A stretch of DNA of 47,265 nt from NCBI GenBank assembly GCA_947373245.1, contig CANBWY010000008.1, positions 1 to 47,265 on the forward strand, read 5' to 3'. Both the position numbers and the translations under genes were made by a program. Source of the stretch: Comamonadaceae bacterium (GTDB lineage: Bacteria > Pseudomonadota > Gammaproteobacteria > Burkholderiales > Burkholderiaceae_C). Each line of letters starts with the position of its first letter. Within the stretch, counting starts at the first letter, position 1. Shown here piece by piece: positions 1 to 8,291 of this stretch. The notes under the pieces are model-generated. The model worked only from the letters and a program-made list of their open reading frames with translations, did no database searches and was not told the origin of the DNA.

Positions 1-96
1 GAAGGCACTGACTCGGTAGCATGAAAACCTCATCCTTCACCGCAGCTCAACGTCTTATGAAACGTTTTGGTAATAAGCGGGCATTGAGGAGTCACC
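1..96 (+). other. Leader region, possible tail of an upstream gene
   Basis: Frame 1 reads seven codons to a TGA at 22-24, which could be the tail of a gene entering from the left, but seven codons prove nothing. An ATG at 21 overlaps that TGA and opens a roughly 30-codon frame that runs into the next gene; I do not call it. The clearest element is the ribosome binding site GAGGAG at 86-91, which serves the gene starting at 97. Confidence 0.3.
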
Positions 97-471
97 ATGC
101 TGAAATTTGAACTGATCGTCTCCAAAGGAATTTTGGTTTTAGCGCCTGAACACGCATTGCAAGCTGCAGACTTCGTGGCATTAAGCAGCGTTCTAAATGA
201 CTACTTATCAACACACGACACCTTGAAAGGCGTGCTGATTCACACCAAAAAATTTCCAGGCTGGCATGACTTTGCGGGGCTGATGGCGCACATGCAGTTT
301 GTACGTGCCCATCATCGGTTTGTCGAAAAAATTGCGCTTGCCACAGACACCATCGTGGCTGACGTGGCCAGAGTCACCGTTGGTCGCTTTATCCACGCCA
401 AGATCAAACATTTTCAGTACGCGGATGACGAGCCAGCGTTGCACTGGCTTGAAGACCATACCGCATCGTGA
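97..471 (+). CDS. SpoIIAA-like (STAS-fold) protein
   Basis: A 124-residue soluble protein resembling the SpoIIAA-like family (Pfam SpoIIAA-like, STAS/CRAL-TRIO-type fold). It shows the alternating strand/helix pattern, the segment GVLIHTKKFPGW at about residues 45-56, and the ending FxxAxxxxALxWLE common in that family. No enzyme function is established for these small stand-alone proteins; ligand or partner binding is the usual guess. The ATG is preceded by a good Shine-Dalgarno site (GAGGAG, 86-91). It converges on the T6SS remnant to the right and has no operon partner in view. The family is fairly sure, the role unknown. Confidence 0.7.
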   Translation: MLKFELIVSKGILVLAPEHALQAADFVALSSVLNDYLSTHDTLKGVLIHTKKFPGWHDFAGLMAHMQFVRAHHRFVEKIALATDTIVADVARVTVGRFIHAKIKHFQYADDEPALHWLEDHTAS

Positions 472-512
472 CGGCGATGCGTCAACTCATCCATTCAAGT
501 AATTTTTATTAG

Positions 513-719
513 TCAAATCTTGGCCGTTGGTATCGGTAGCATCTTACGTACATCACCGTGCAATGATGTGAGCACGCTTTGTAGTGGCAAGTGTGGAATT
601 TCATTTTGGACGAGTTTCGCAACTGCCTGTGCTTGATCTAAATCGCGTGGTTTTTTAAGTGGTTCGCGCGTAGCTAAGCCTGAAAGCCAAGCCTTAACGC
701 CCTCAAAAAAATCACTCAT
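513..719 (-). CDS. Small uncharacterised protein coupled to tssA
   Basis: A 68-residue protein of no family I recognise. The start chosen is the ATG at 719, because it overlaps the tssA stop by 8 bases (ATGAGTGA), a typical translational coupling. A longer frame reaches back to 887 but lies inside tssA and is not credible. The protein begins with an amphipathic stretch (MSDFFEGVKAWLSGL) and then has a Lys/Asp-rich linker. There is no signal peptide or clear membrane segment. Its position as the last gene after tssA suggests a T6SS accessory or effector-related role, but that is inference from context only. Confidence 0.6.
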   Translation of the reverse strand: MSDFFEGVKAWLSGLATREPLKKPRDLDQAQAVAKLVQNEIPHLPLQSVLTSLHGDVRKMLPIPTAKI

Positions 720-1782
720 CACGATCCCATATTTGTAAAAGCTCAGCTGGAATGATGTGAGCGACCTCAGAAAATCTCTTACCCCACATGCGTTCAGCCT
801 GTTTAAGCAACACAGCAACTGGACTGCTAGGTTCATTACGCTCAATCCATTCACGCACCTGAACCAAAGAACAACGAATTTGCTCACGTTGGTCTACTGA
901 ACTTAAAGCTGGCAATGCATGATTGACAGAAGTCGACTCCACAACAAGTACTGTATCGAGATGATTTTTTTGGGGCATAAGGTAAACAGGACTTGAGGCA
1001 GATTCAGCTTGGTTAAGCCTATCACTCTGGGGTAGCAAGACCCGTAACAACTTCAAGACGGACTCAAGACTCGGCGCATCTTCTTCTAAATTATGCTGAG
1101 CCCATGCGTTAATTTTTTCAATGCTTTTCAAGCAACCTATTAAGGTCAATAAAGTTCTATGTTTACGCTGATATAAATCTTCTATCTGGCGTAGCACCAT
1201 CTCTGGATCAAGCGCATAAGCTGGTGTTGGTAAAGCAAATGCACGCTCCACATCACGCACAGTGAGACGTAGTGAAGTAGAACTAGAAATTACCACATCA
1301 CGTATGTCCCCAATCAACCCATCAGGATCACACAATGCTTCTATGGCATTAGCCCGCACGGCGGGGTCATGCATGCCCTCAATATGAAGTTGTGGATGCA
1401 CATGCTGTTCGAATTTGGACAGAACTTGCTGCAAAGCAATTAAGCCTTCCAACAAACCAACAGCACCGGCCCTTTGGCAGCGTGCTCTTGTAAACCATAC
1501 AAACACCGAAATGTCTTTACTACGTAAAAGCAAACGGCGACTGTCTCGCTCAACCTCTGTCCAATCTATCGCTGGAGCAGCCGTCTCAAAATTGCCATAC
1601 TTAATATCAGCCTTAGGTGCCAAACGCGTTTGTAGGACAGAAAACTCGGTGTCGTAATCCAATGACGGGCCACATGGCTCTGCTTCACTAATTGGGTCTA
1701 ACCATTCGAGAGGTATATGAATATCCATGGCGTCGTTATCGCTACCCATGATGGTCTGCAAGAATTGTTTAAATGGGTTCAT
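712..1782 (-). CDS. tssA: Type VI secretion system protein TssA (ImpA family)
   Basis: A 356-residue TssA. In characterised systems TssA primes baseplate and sheath assembly, or caps the growing tail, in the cytoplasm. The N-terminal ImpA_N region carries the hallmark PISEAEPCGPSLDYD at about residues 31-45. The C-terminal part has REWIERNEPSSPVAVLLKQA, matching the conserved tail of the shorter TssA class. Only 3 bases separate its ATG from the tssG stop, and its end overlaps the next small gene. The gene itself looks intact, but the rest of the T6SS (tssB, C, E, F, K, L, M, clpV) is not in this window and tssG next to it is decapitated, so a working apparatus is doubtful unless those genes lie elsewhere. 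Confidence 0.88.
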   Translation of the reverse strand: MNPFKQFLQTIMGSDNDAMDIHIPLEWLDPISEAEPCGPSLDYDTEFSVLQTRLAPKADIKYGNFETAAPAIDWTEVERDSRRLLLRSKDISVFVWFTRARCQRAGAVGLLEGLIALQQVLSKFEQHVHPQLHIEGMHDPAVRANAIEALCDPDGLIGDIRDVVISSSTSLRLTVRDVERAFALPTPAYALDPEMVLRQIEDLYQRKHRTLLTLIGCLKSIEKINAWAQHNLEEDAPSLESVLKLLRVLLPQSDRLNQAESASSPVYLMPQKNHLDTVLVVESTSVNHALPALSSVDQREQIRCSLVQVREWIERNEPSSPVAVLLKQAERMWGKRFSEVAHIIPAELLQIWDRDE

Positions 1783-1785
1783 GGT

Positions 1786-2520
1786 TTATCTGTGATCAGT
1801 CGTATAGTTTTCTGGCTCAAGCACCATGCCTGTGACAGCTTGAGGCATTGATGCCTTTTCTTGAGACATCCAAGTTGACCAACCTAGTTGTGTACTTCCC
1901 CCCAATACGCTGGCTGGGGCCGTGTCACCTTGAATCAACAGCTCAACTTCCCAAACATACTCAAAACCAATAAACGAGCGAACCAACTCAACCAAAGCAG
2001 GTAAATCTTTACCTGTTGCAGAGCCTTGGGGAGTGAGACGTAAATATGCATCCATTCTTAGCGGGCCAATGATTAATCGGAAACGTGTTTGTCGATCAGG
2101 CACCTTCTCACCCAACATAGCGCCACCACCCAACATCGCAGACTCGTGTGTGGCCCCTAGCTGACAAATATCTTGTGGCTCGATAGGCATCCATTGCAGT
2201 CGATACTCTTCTAGCTTGACCGGAACGTCAAAGAAGCGGCTAAGTGAACTCACCAATCCCTCAGGGTCTCGTGGCCCACGCACACGATGGGCTGCCCCTG
2301 CCCAGCGTGCATGTGGTGGCATTGGACTGTTTTGTAACTCACTTGGCTCATCTCCAGCCAATCGAGCCACATAGTTGGTAAAAGTTTCATCTTCACTACG
2401 ATCTAAACCTGCTGCTGCTTGGCTTTGCGCCCATGCTCGGTAAAGATGTGTAAAAGATCTGTGGTGAAAGATATTTAAAAAGTTGGCTAATGTTTGATCC
2501 CGCCTCGCTTCGGTACCAGA
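1786..2520 (-). pseudogene. tssG: 5'-truncated T6SS baseplate gene tssG (ImpH/VasB)
   Basis: Only the C-terminal part of TssG remains, about 244 codons where the family usually has 320-360. The frame is open from 2520 and is closed immediately upstream by an in-frame TGA (forward 2521-2523). Translation upstream of the GTG at 2370 gives DQTLANFLNIFHHR followed by LYRAWAQ, the classic TssG signature, so the homology clearly extends beyond that GTG and stops at about 2500-2520. A GTG-initiated 194-residue fragment is conceivable but would lack the N-terminal half. TssG normally joins TssF, TssE and TssK in the baseplate wedge. The break lies about 200 bases from tRNA-His, suggesting loss of the 5' half and the upstream cluster by recombination. 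Confidence 0.85.
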
Positions 2521-2714
2521 TCAGCAAAGGCCGCATCTAAGGCTTACTAAGCTGATTTAGAGGTCCCTGAAGAACATCCTCGGGGGTGTTCTTTGGAAAC
2601 CTTTAGGCAAAAAAAAGCCCCCTGAGAAGGAGGCTTTTCTATTCTAATGAAATGGGCCATATATCTGGGCCATAACACCTCGCTAAGTTGTTGATTCTTA
2701 ACGAATTAAATCAC
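2521..2714. other. Non-coding junction between tssG remnant and tRNA-His
   Basis: No reading frame of note. The stretch holds two hairpins: AAGAACA (2570-2576) with TGTTCTT (2587-2593), and the terminator-like stem described separately. There is no trace of tssF or of the missing tssG 5' part. This is where an old T6SS cluster appears to have been cut away. Confidence 0.5.
2610..2640 (-). terminator. Rho-independent terminator after tRNA-His
   Basis: AAAGCCCCCT (2614-2623) pairs with AGGAGGCTTT (2628-2637) across a four-base loop with one mismatch. The stem is flanked by A and T runs on both sides, so it could work in either direction. It lies about 75 bases past the 3' end of tRNA-His. Confidence 0.65.
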
Positions 2715-2791
2715 TGGGGTGGCTGATGGGGCTCGAACCCACGACAACAGGAATCACAATCCTGGACTCTACCAACTGAGCTACAGCCACC
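2715..2791 (-). tRNA. tRNA-His (GTG anticodon)
   Basis: Reading the minus strand gives a complete cloverleaf. The acceptor stem GGTGGCT pairs with AGCCACC, the D-arm contains AGCTCAGTTGGTAGAG, the anticodon loop TTGTGAT has GTG, and the T-loop is GTTCGAG. The 3' CCA is encoded. The extra 5' G opposite C73 is the normal identity element of tRNA-His. It sits just downstream of the ppiD-like gene start region's far end and just upstream of the T6SS remnant, and may have served as an integration site. Confidence 0.96.
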
Positions 2792-2804
2792 GTAGAAGCC
2801 GATA

Positions 2805-4700
2805 TTATAACCGAGCTACTTTGATTTCCACCTTAAATTTCTCTTTTAATAGGCGGTAATACGCCAAGCCTTCGGCAGAGGCCCACCACTGCGCATATTG
2901 GTCACGTTCGCGCGTCAAAGCATCGGCGTTGGCGACGTCGCGTGGCAGCACTTTTTCAACTTTCACCACAGCGTAGCCACTGGTACCTAAGTCCACCCCC
3001 ACCCAAGCAGGCAGGCTTTGCGTGCTGGCGCGCAAAGCTGCTTCAACCAATGCGGGTGGCTGCGCTTGTTTGGACTCACGTGACACGATCACCGAGGCTG
3101 GCAACTTGGCCGCCTCAGGGCTGGCCTTCCACTCTGCCAATTTAGCCACACCTTCTGAGCGCGCACGAACGACAGATTGTTGCGCCACCACTTGTTCGCG
3201 CACGCGCGCTTTGACTTCGTCAAAAGGTAGCGTACGCGCGGGGCTGTAGCTGGTGATCCGTGCTGCGGCCATTTGGTGAGGGCCCAATTCAACAGCCTCA
3301 GTGTTTCTCTTTTTCTCAATAGAGTCTGGCAAGAAAACGGCAGCCAAAAGCTTGGGGTTGTTCAGTGCGGTTGTGCCTGCTTGCACATCGCGGCCCAAGT
3401 TGCTGGCGTGTTGCACTTCTAGCTTCAAGCGATCAGCGACAGGTTTCAAGCTGTCCGACTGTTCATACACGAGGTTGGTGAATTGCTCGGCAGCTTCCGC
3501 GAACTTGCGCTGAGCCAATTGGTTGCGCACTTCCACTTCAAGCTTGGCGCGTTGCGACTCAAAGCTTTTTTGCTCGGGCAGTTTGATGTCGGTCAGACGC
3601 AGGATATGAAAGCCAAACTCGGTTTCTACCAGTCCACTGATCTCGCCCTTTTTGAGGGAAAAAGTGACGTCTTCAAACGGCTTGACCATCGCGCCACGGC
3701 CAAAAAAGTCGAGGTCGCCGCCCTTGGCCGCAGAGCCCGGGTCTTGCGAATTTTTACGTGCCAACTCCGCAAACTGGTTTGGTGATTTTTGTACCTCAAC
3801 CAACAAAGCTTGCGCTTTGGCTCGGGCCTTTTCACGTTCAGCCGAAGAGGCAGCTTTGTCGGCATTGATCAAGATATGACTCACACGGCGCTCTTCCAAC
3901 CCAGCCAATCGCGCTGCGTTTTGTTCGTAATACGCCTTCAACTCGTCTTCGGGCACCACGATGCCTTTTTGCACGGCGGCCAAATCTAAGACCACATAGT
4001 CGACATCGGCAAGCTCTACTGATTGAAACTTGTCTGCGTTGGCTTTGTAAAAATTCTCCAGCTCTTCATCGCTGGGTTTGATTTGCGGCACGAAATCGAC
4101 AGGTGTAAAACGCGCCACTTGCACTTGGCGTTGTTCATAAAAGGCATTCAAAGTCACGTCTGCGAGTGCGGCGGAACTAAAACTGGTAACGCCCACACCA
4201 GACATGACTTGGCGCGAAGCCAAGTCGCCGCGTACTTGCGCTTCGAACGACTCAGGTGACATGCCTTGCGTGGCCAGCAACTGCCGATAACGATCCATGT
4301 CCAGCGTGCCATCGGCACGACGCAATGCCGCAATATTGGGGTTTTGTTGCAACTCAGACGCCAAACGGGAATCGCTCGCACCCAAACGCAATTGCTTGGC
4401 AGCCACTTGCAACAGACGGTCACGCACCATACGCTCCAAAGTGCTGTATTTGGCCTCAGGCGTGTCAAACAACTTCACATCCACGGTGGGCATACTGCTG
4501 CGCATGCGTTCGACTTGGCTGCGATGCGCTGCATCCCACTCTGCTTGCGTGATGTCTTGGCCATTGACCGAGGCAACCGCCGCGCCACCTGCGCGAAAAC
4601 GGTTGTAGCCCTCAAGGCCAAACATGACAAAAGACGGAAAGATCAACAGGAACAGCAAGAACTGCATGACCCGTGTGTGCTTGCGAACAAAATCAAACAT
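2805..4700 (-). CDS. ppiD: SurA/PpiD-type periplasmic peptidyl-prolyl isomerase chaperone
   Basis: A 631-residue, membrane-anchored folding factor of the PpiD type, close to the usual 620-640. It has a short cytoplasmic start, one transmembrane helix at about residues 12-32 (MQFLLFLLIFPSFVMFGLEG), an N-terminal SurA-like chaperone region, then one parvulin domain at about 262-372. The domain begins ERRVSHILI and includes AKGGDLDFFGRG and FGFHILRLTD. A second, degenerate chaperone region follows. It acts at the periplasmic face of the inner membrane on proteins leaving the Sec translocon. Some PpiD enzymes have weak or no isomerase activity, so chaperone function is the safer call. The gene lies between tRNA-Val upstream and tRNA-His downstream, all on the minus strand. 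Confidence 0.9.
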   Translation of the reverse strand: MFDFVRKHTRVMQFLLFLLIFPSFVMFGLEGYNRFRAGGAAVASVNGQDITQAEWDAAHRSQVERMRSSMPTVDVKLFDTPEAKYSTLERMVRDRLLQVAAKQLRLGASDSRLASELQQNPNIAALRRADGTLDMDRYRQLLATQGMSPESFEAQVRGDLASRQVMSGVGVTSFSSAALADVTLNAFYEQRQVQVARFTPVDFVPQIKPSDEELENFYKANADKFQSVELADVDYVVLDLAAVQKGIVVPEDELKAYYEQNAARLAGLEERRVSHILINADKAASSAEREKARAKAQALLVEVQKSPNQFAELARKNSQDPGSAAKGGDLDFFGRGAMVKPFEDVTFSLKKGEISGLVETEFGFHILRLTDIKLPEQKSFESQRAKLEVEVRNQLAQRKFAEAAEQFTNLVYEQSDSLKPVADRLKLEVQHASNLGRDVQAGTTALNNPKLLAAVFLPDSIEKKRNTEAVELGPHQMAAARITSYSPARTLPFDEVKARVREQVVAQQSVVRARSEGVAKLAEWKASPEAAKLPASVIVSRESKQAQPPALVEAALRASTQSLPAWVGVDLGTSGYAVVKVEKVLPRDVANADALTRERDQYAQWWASAEGLAYYRLLKEKFKVEIKVARL

Positions 4701-4733
4701 GAAGTGGACTCATCGTGATGTGTGAGAAGCCAA

Positions 4734-4764
4734 GAAAAAAGGCGAACCGTGTGTTCGCCTTTTT
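4734..4764 (-). terminator. Rho-independent terminator after tRNA-Val
   Basis: A perfect hairpin: AAAAAGGCGAA pairs with TTCGCCTTTTT around a seven-base loop. On the minus strand it ends in a T run. It separates tRNA-Val (and possibly hupB) from ppiD, whose ATG is at 4700. Confidence 0.85.
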
Positions 4765-4770
4765 AATCGG

Positions 4771-4846
4771 TGGTGGGTGCTGACGGGGTCGAACCGCCGA
4801 CCTACTGCGTGTAAGGCAGCCGCTCTGCCAACTGAGCTAAGCACCC
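4771..4846 (-). tRNA. tRNA-Val (TAC anticodon)
   Basis: The minus strand folds as a standard 76-base tRNA. Acceptor GGGTGCT pairs with AGCACCC, the D-arm is TTAGCTCAGTTGGCAGAG, the anticodon stem-loop CTGCCTTACACGCAG carries TAC, and the T-arm has GGTTCGACCC. CCA is encoded. It lies 17 bases after the hupB stop, so the two may share a transcript. Confidence 0.96.
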
Positions 4847-4863
4847 ATCCGTTTAACCGTTAA

Positions 4864-5136
4864 TTAGTTCAAGGCGTCCTTCAGGCCTTTGCCTGGACGG
4901 AACTTAGGCACCTTGGCTGCCTTGATCTTGATGGCTTCGCCAGTGCGTGGGTTACGACCCGTACGCGCAGCACGCTTACCAACAGCAAATGTACCGAAGC
5001 CAACCAATGACACGGTGCCGCCCTTTTTCAAGGTGGTCTTGACTGCACCAATGGTGGACTCAAGTGCGCGAGTGGCTGCCGCCTTAGAAATATCAGCGTG
5101 CTTAGCGATGTGCTCAATCAGTTCTGTTTTATTCAC
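4864..5136 (-). CDS. hupB: DNA-binding protein HU (beta type)
   Basis: A 90-residue histone-like protein of exactly the expected length. It bends and compacts DNA as a dimer in the nucleoid. The start [25 protein letters not shown] forms the helical dimer body. [24 protein letters not shown] forms the beta arm with the signature GRNPRTG, and the tail [16 protein letters not shown] is typical. The start codon is GTG, supported by an AGAGGGG ribosome binding site 6 bases upstream (forward 5143-5149). Upstream, 5137-5307 is non-coding and presumably carries its promoter, though I find no confident -35/-10 pair. Confidence 0.95.
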   Translation of the reverse strand: MNKTELIEHIAKHADISKAAATRALESTIGAVKTTLKKGGTVSLVGFGTFAVGKRAARTGRNPRTGEAIKIKAAKVPKFRPGKGLKDALN

Positions 5137-5307
5137 AAAAAACCCCTCTTAACGAGATGTGATGTTGATCAATGGTGGCGCCAGTTGACTGGCACTCCCG
5201 GATGTAACGCTGCTGCGGGTGTCTTGACTATGCACAAGTCACCTCAACAAGGGAATGATGCGCGTCGCAGCAAGAGTGCAAATTCTAGTCGTTTTTAAAG
5301 TGAAAAA

Positions 5308-6393
5308 TCACAAGGCGTCAGCAATTGCACGTCCCACATCTGAAGTATTCGCGTTACCCCCTATGTCTGGCGTTTTGGGTGCACCACTCTTGGGATCGAG
5401 CACCTTTTCAATCGCCGCCATCACCGCATCATGGGCGTCTTTGTGGCCCAAAAATTCGAGCATCATGGCGCCACACCAAATTTGCCCAATCGGATTGGCA
5501 ATGCCTTTGCCAGCGATGTCTGGGGCAGAACCGTGCACGGGTTCAAACAAGGATGGGAACTTGCGATCTGGGTTCAAGTTGGCGCTGGGAGCAATGCCAA
5601 TCGTGCCTGTGCATGCCGGGCCTAAGTCGCTCAAGATGTCACCAAACAAATTGCTAGCCACGACCACGTCAAAGAAATCGGGGCGTTGCACAAAGTGTGC
5701 GGTCAAGATGTCGATGTGAAATTTGTCTACGCTAATGGTGGGATAGTTCTTGGCCATCTCCACCACACGCTCATCCCAGTAAGGCATGGTGATGGCAATG
5801 CCATTGGATTTGGTGGCACTGGTCAAATGCTTTTTAGGGCGCGTCTGCGCCAACTCAAATGCGAACTTCAACACACGGTCCACGCCGATGCGTGACATCA
5901 CGGTCTCTTGCATGACAATCTCGCGCTCAGTACCGGGGAACATGCGCCCGCCAATGCTGGAGTACTCGCCCTCGGTGTTTTCGCGCACGATGTACATGTC
6001 AATTTCGCCGGGCTGGCGAGGCGTGCCATCGCGGCGTACCACGGGCGCGATGATGCCGGGCATCAAACGCGCCGGACGCAAGTTGATGTATTGGTCAAAC
6101 TCGCGGCGAAACATCAAGAGCGAACCCCACAGCGAAATGTGGTCTGCAATTTTTTCGGGCCAACCCACGGCACCAAAGTAGATGGCATCGTGGCCGCCAA
6201 TTTGATCTTTCCAATCGTCGGGCAGCATCTTGCCGTGCTTTTCGAAATAGTCCCAGCTAGAAAAATCGAAGTGATCGAACTTCAAGTCGATGCCAAATTT
6301 GCGCGCTGCCGCGTCCATGACGCGAATCCCCTCGGGCATGACTTCTTTGCCAATGCCGTCTCCGGCGATCACTGCAATGCGTTTTTGACTCAT
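5308..6393 (-). CDS. Tartrate dehydrogenase/decarboxylase or D-malate dehydrogenase
   Basis: A 361-residue member of the isopropylmalate/isocitrate dehydrogenase superfamily, of the TtuC/DmlA type: NAD-dependent and divalent-metal-dependent oxidative decarboxylation of tartrate, D-malate or related 2-hydroxyacids. The nucleotide-binding start is RIAVIAGDGIGKEVMPEG. The substrate/metal region includes YIVRENTEGEYSSIGGR at about 134-150 and NLFGDILSDLG, and the tail has LFEPVHGSAPDIAGKGIANP. The metal aspartates sit in these motifs. GGAGA precedes the ATG. A gap of 16 bases separates it from the hydrolase gene upstream, indicating one operon for small hydroxy- or halo-acid catabolism. The exact substrate cannot be read from sequence. 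Confidence 0.88.
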   Translation of the reverse strand: MSQKRIAVIAGDGIGKEVMPEGIRVMDAAARKFGIDLKFDHFDFSSWDYFEKHGKMLPDDWKDQIGGHDAIYFGAVGWPEKIADHISLWGSLLMFRREFDQYINLRPARLMPGIIAPVVRRDGTPRQPGEIDMYIVRENTEGEYSSIGGRMFPGTEREIVMQETVMSRIGVDRVLKFAFELAQTRPKKHLTSATKSNGIAITMPYWDERVVEMAKNYPTISVDKFHIDILTAHFVQRPDFFDVVVASNLFGDILSDLGPACTGTIGIAPSANLNPDRKFPSLFEPVHGSAPDIAGKGIANPIGQIWCGAMMLEFLGHKDAHDAVMAAIEKVLDPKSGAPKTPDIGGNANTSDVGRAIADAL

Positions 6394-6409
6394 GAAATTC
6401 TCCTAGAAA

Positions 6410-7288
6410 TTAAAATTTAAAAAAAGCCTGCGCTTCATCAATCACCCGCTCTGGCAACTCTTCTGCCAAATAGTGACCGCACGGCAATGCATATCCAGAA
6501 ACATCTTGTGCACGATCGCGCCACAAGGACAACACATCAAAGCAGCGCGCCACAGCCCCATGCTCACCCCATAAAACACGAAGTGGCTGACTTAACTTGC
6601 GCCCCAAGGCCACATCTGCACGGTCGTGCTCCAAGTCGATGGAGGCACTGGCTCGGTAATCTTCACAAATAGAGGCGGCTGTTCCAGGCTGCATGGCACA
6701 ACGTTCATATTCTGCCAAGGCCTCAGGGGCAAAGGCGGCTAAACCAGCGTGACGACTGCCCATCACACCGCGCACATATTGGGAAGGTGCCCCCTCAAGC
6801 AACGTTTCAGGTAAAGGAGCAGGCTGGATCAGAAAGAACCAATGCCAATAGGCACGGGCAAATGCTTCGCTGGTGTGTGAATACATGGACAAGGTAGGCG
6901 CGATGTCAAGCAACATCAAACGCTGCACTTTGTGCTCAAAATCCAACGCTAAACGGTGCGCAACTCGTGCACCACGGTCATGCGCGAGCACATCGAAACG
7001 ATCAAAGCCATATTGGCGCATGACCTCCACTGCGTCCAAGGCCATCTCTCGTTTGCTATGGTTGAGGTGCGACACATCTGCCGGAGGGCGCGACGAATCG
7101 CCATAACCACGCAAATCCATCATCACCACGCGGCGGTTTTTCGCCAACGCAGGGGCCACACGGTGCCACATGACCGAACTTTGCGGATGACCATGCAACA
7201 GCAACAACGGTGGGCCATCGCCAGCAAAGCGGGTGTGTAACTGCACGCCATCTCGTTGAACTGTGCGGGTTTTAAATTCATTCAACAT
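6410..7288 (-). CDS. Alpha/beta hydrolase, haloacetate (fluoroacetate) dehalogenase-like
   Basis: A 292-residue alpha/beta hydrolase. The oxyanion motif HGHPQSSVMWHR is near residue 33. The nucleophile region LAHDRGARVAHRLALD places Asp after His and is followed by the Arg pair. The cap contains YWHWFFLIQP (the His-Trp that bind halide or fluoride in fluoroacetate dehalogenases) and a conserved CEDYRASASIDLEHD. The catalytic His is in CGHYLAEE near the end. These features match the DehH1/FAc-DEX group rather than generic epoxide hydrolases. Activity on fluoroacetate, chloroacetate or another ester or halide is not decided by sequence. It is the first gene of an operon with the tartrate-dehydrogenase-like gene and is divergent from a LysR regulator. 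Confidence 0.82.
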   Translation of the reverse strand: MLNEFKTRTVQRDGVQLHTRFAGDGPPLLLLHGHPQSSVMWHRVAPALAKNRRVVMMDLRGYGDSSRPPADVSHLNHSKREMALDAVEVMRQYGFDRFDVLAHDRGARVAHRLALDFEHKVQRLMLLDIAPTLSMYSHTSEAFARAYWHWFFLIQPAPLPETLLEGAPSQYVRGVMGSRHAGLAAFAPEALAEYERCAMQPGTAASICEDYRASASIDLEHDRADVALGRKLSQPLRVLWGEHGAVARCFDVLSLWRDRAQDVSGYALPCGHYLAEELPERVIDEAQAFFKF

Positions 7289-7314
7289 GGATTAAGCATA
7301 AACCCCGAAAAGGC

Positions 7315-7336
7315 AATAATCTAGCAATTGATTATT
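7315..7336. promoter_or_regulatory. Inverted repeat, candidate LysR operator
   Basis: AATAATC (7315-7321) and GATTATT (7330-7336) form a perfect 7-bp inverted repeat with an 8-base centre. It lies in the 49-base gap between the divergent hydrolase and LysR genes. The size and place fit a LysR recognition site controlling both. Not tested. Confidence 0.45.
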
Positions 7337-7337
7337 A

Positions 7338-8291
7338 TTGATTGAGCAACAATTGGAACGTTCAGATTTAGAACTTGTATTGGCCGTTAGGCAGCACGGC
7401 AGCTTGGTTAAGGCCTCACGCGCACTGCAACTCGCAGCGCCTGTGGTCACCAAACGCCTATTAGCCTTAGAGGTTAGCCTAGGCGTGCGGCTGTTTCAAC
7501 GCACCACGCGCAGGGTGAGCCCCACCACCGAAGGTCATGCTTTGTGCGATCGCGCAGTCGGCCTGCTGCAAAACTTTGCCGCGCTAGAAGACGAACTGCG
7601 CGAGGGACAAAGCCAACCATCAGGCCTTATTCGAATTGCATGCAGTTTTGGCTTTGGACGGCTTTGGTTAGGTCCACTACTCGCTCAATTTCAGATGCGC
7701 CATCCTGCCGTCAAGGTGGATCTACAACTGTCTGAACAATTGCCCGATCTGGCCAGCGAGGGCTTTGACGCGGCCATATGGCTGTGGCATCCACCCGCGC
7801 AAATTGCAGCGGAATGGATCTCCCGCAAACTGGCCCCCAATCAACGCGTGCTTGTGGCTTCACCTAAGTATCTGGCCACACATCCAATGCCACAAACGCC
7901 AGAAGATCTGACGTTGCACGCGTGCTTGGTGGTCCGCGAAAACGGCGGAGAAACAGGCCAGAACCAACGCTTTGATCATTGGCAACTCAGCCAAACCAAT
8001 CATTCACGTCCGCGGCACATTGCCGTGCGCGGGCCACTTTCCAGCAACTCCGGAGAAATGGTGCGTGATTGGTGTATCGCGGGCCATGGCATCATGCTGC
8101 GAAGTTTGTGGGACATTGCCCCGCAATTGAGTTCTGGCCAACTGAACAGAGTGCTGCCCAATTGCGCCATGCACGATGCTGACATTCATTGGTTAGCGCC
8201 TTACCGGGCACAGATGCCACTTCGCATCCGTTTGTTGCAAGACTTTTTGACCGATCGGTTGGGCGAAGAACCGTGGAAAAAACTCAGTTAG
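7338..8291 (+). CDS. LysR-family transcriptional regulator
   Basis: About 317 residues, normal for the family. The N-terminal winged helix-turn-helix is DLELVLAVRQHGSLVKASRALQLAAPVVTKRLLALE, followed by GVRLFQRTTRRVSPTTEG. The rest is a type-2 periplasmic-binding-like effector domain (PSGLIRIACSFGFGRLWLGPLL onward). No ATG fits; TTG at 7338 or TTG at 7353 are the candidates, so the exact start is open. It is divergent from the dehalogenase-like/tartrate-dehydrogenase operon and probably controls it in response to a small organic acid. Its stop overlaps the convergent EamA gene by 8 bases. Confidence 0.85.
   Translation: MIEQQLERSDLELVLAVRQHGSLVKASRALQLAAPVVTKRLLALEVSLGVRLFQRTTRRVSPTTEGHALCDRAVGLLQNFAALEDELREGQSQPSGLIRIACSFGFGRLWLGPLLAQFQMRHPAVKVDLQLSEQLPDLASEGFDAAIWLWHPPAQIAAEWISRKLAPNQRVLVASPKYLATHPMPQTPEDLTLHACLVVRENGGETGQNQRFDHWQLSQTNHSRPRHIAVRGPLSSNSGEMVRDWCIAGHGIMLRSLWDIAPQLSSGQLNRVLPNCAMHDADIHWLAPYRAQMPLRIRLLQDFLTDRLGEEPWKKLS

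Noticed and set aside
2371-2520. Treating the GTG at 2370 as the start of an intact short gene
   Set aside because: Translation upstream of 2370 still matches TssG (FLNIFHHR, LYRAWAQ), so the gene is a 5'-truncated tssG, not a short protein.
5221-5313. hupB promoter (TTGTGA ... TAGAAT on the minus strand)
   Set aside because: The -10 is good, but the spacing is about 20 bases, too long to support a call.
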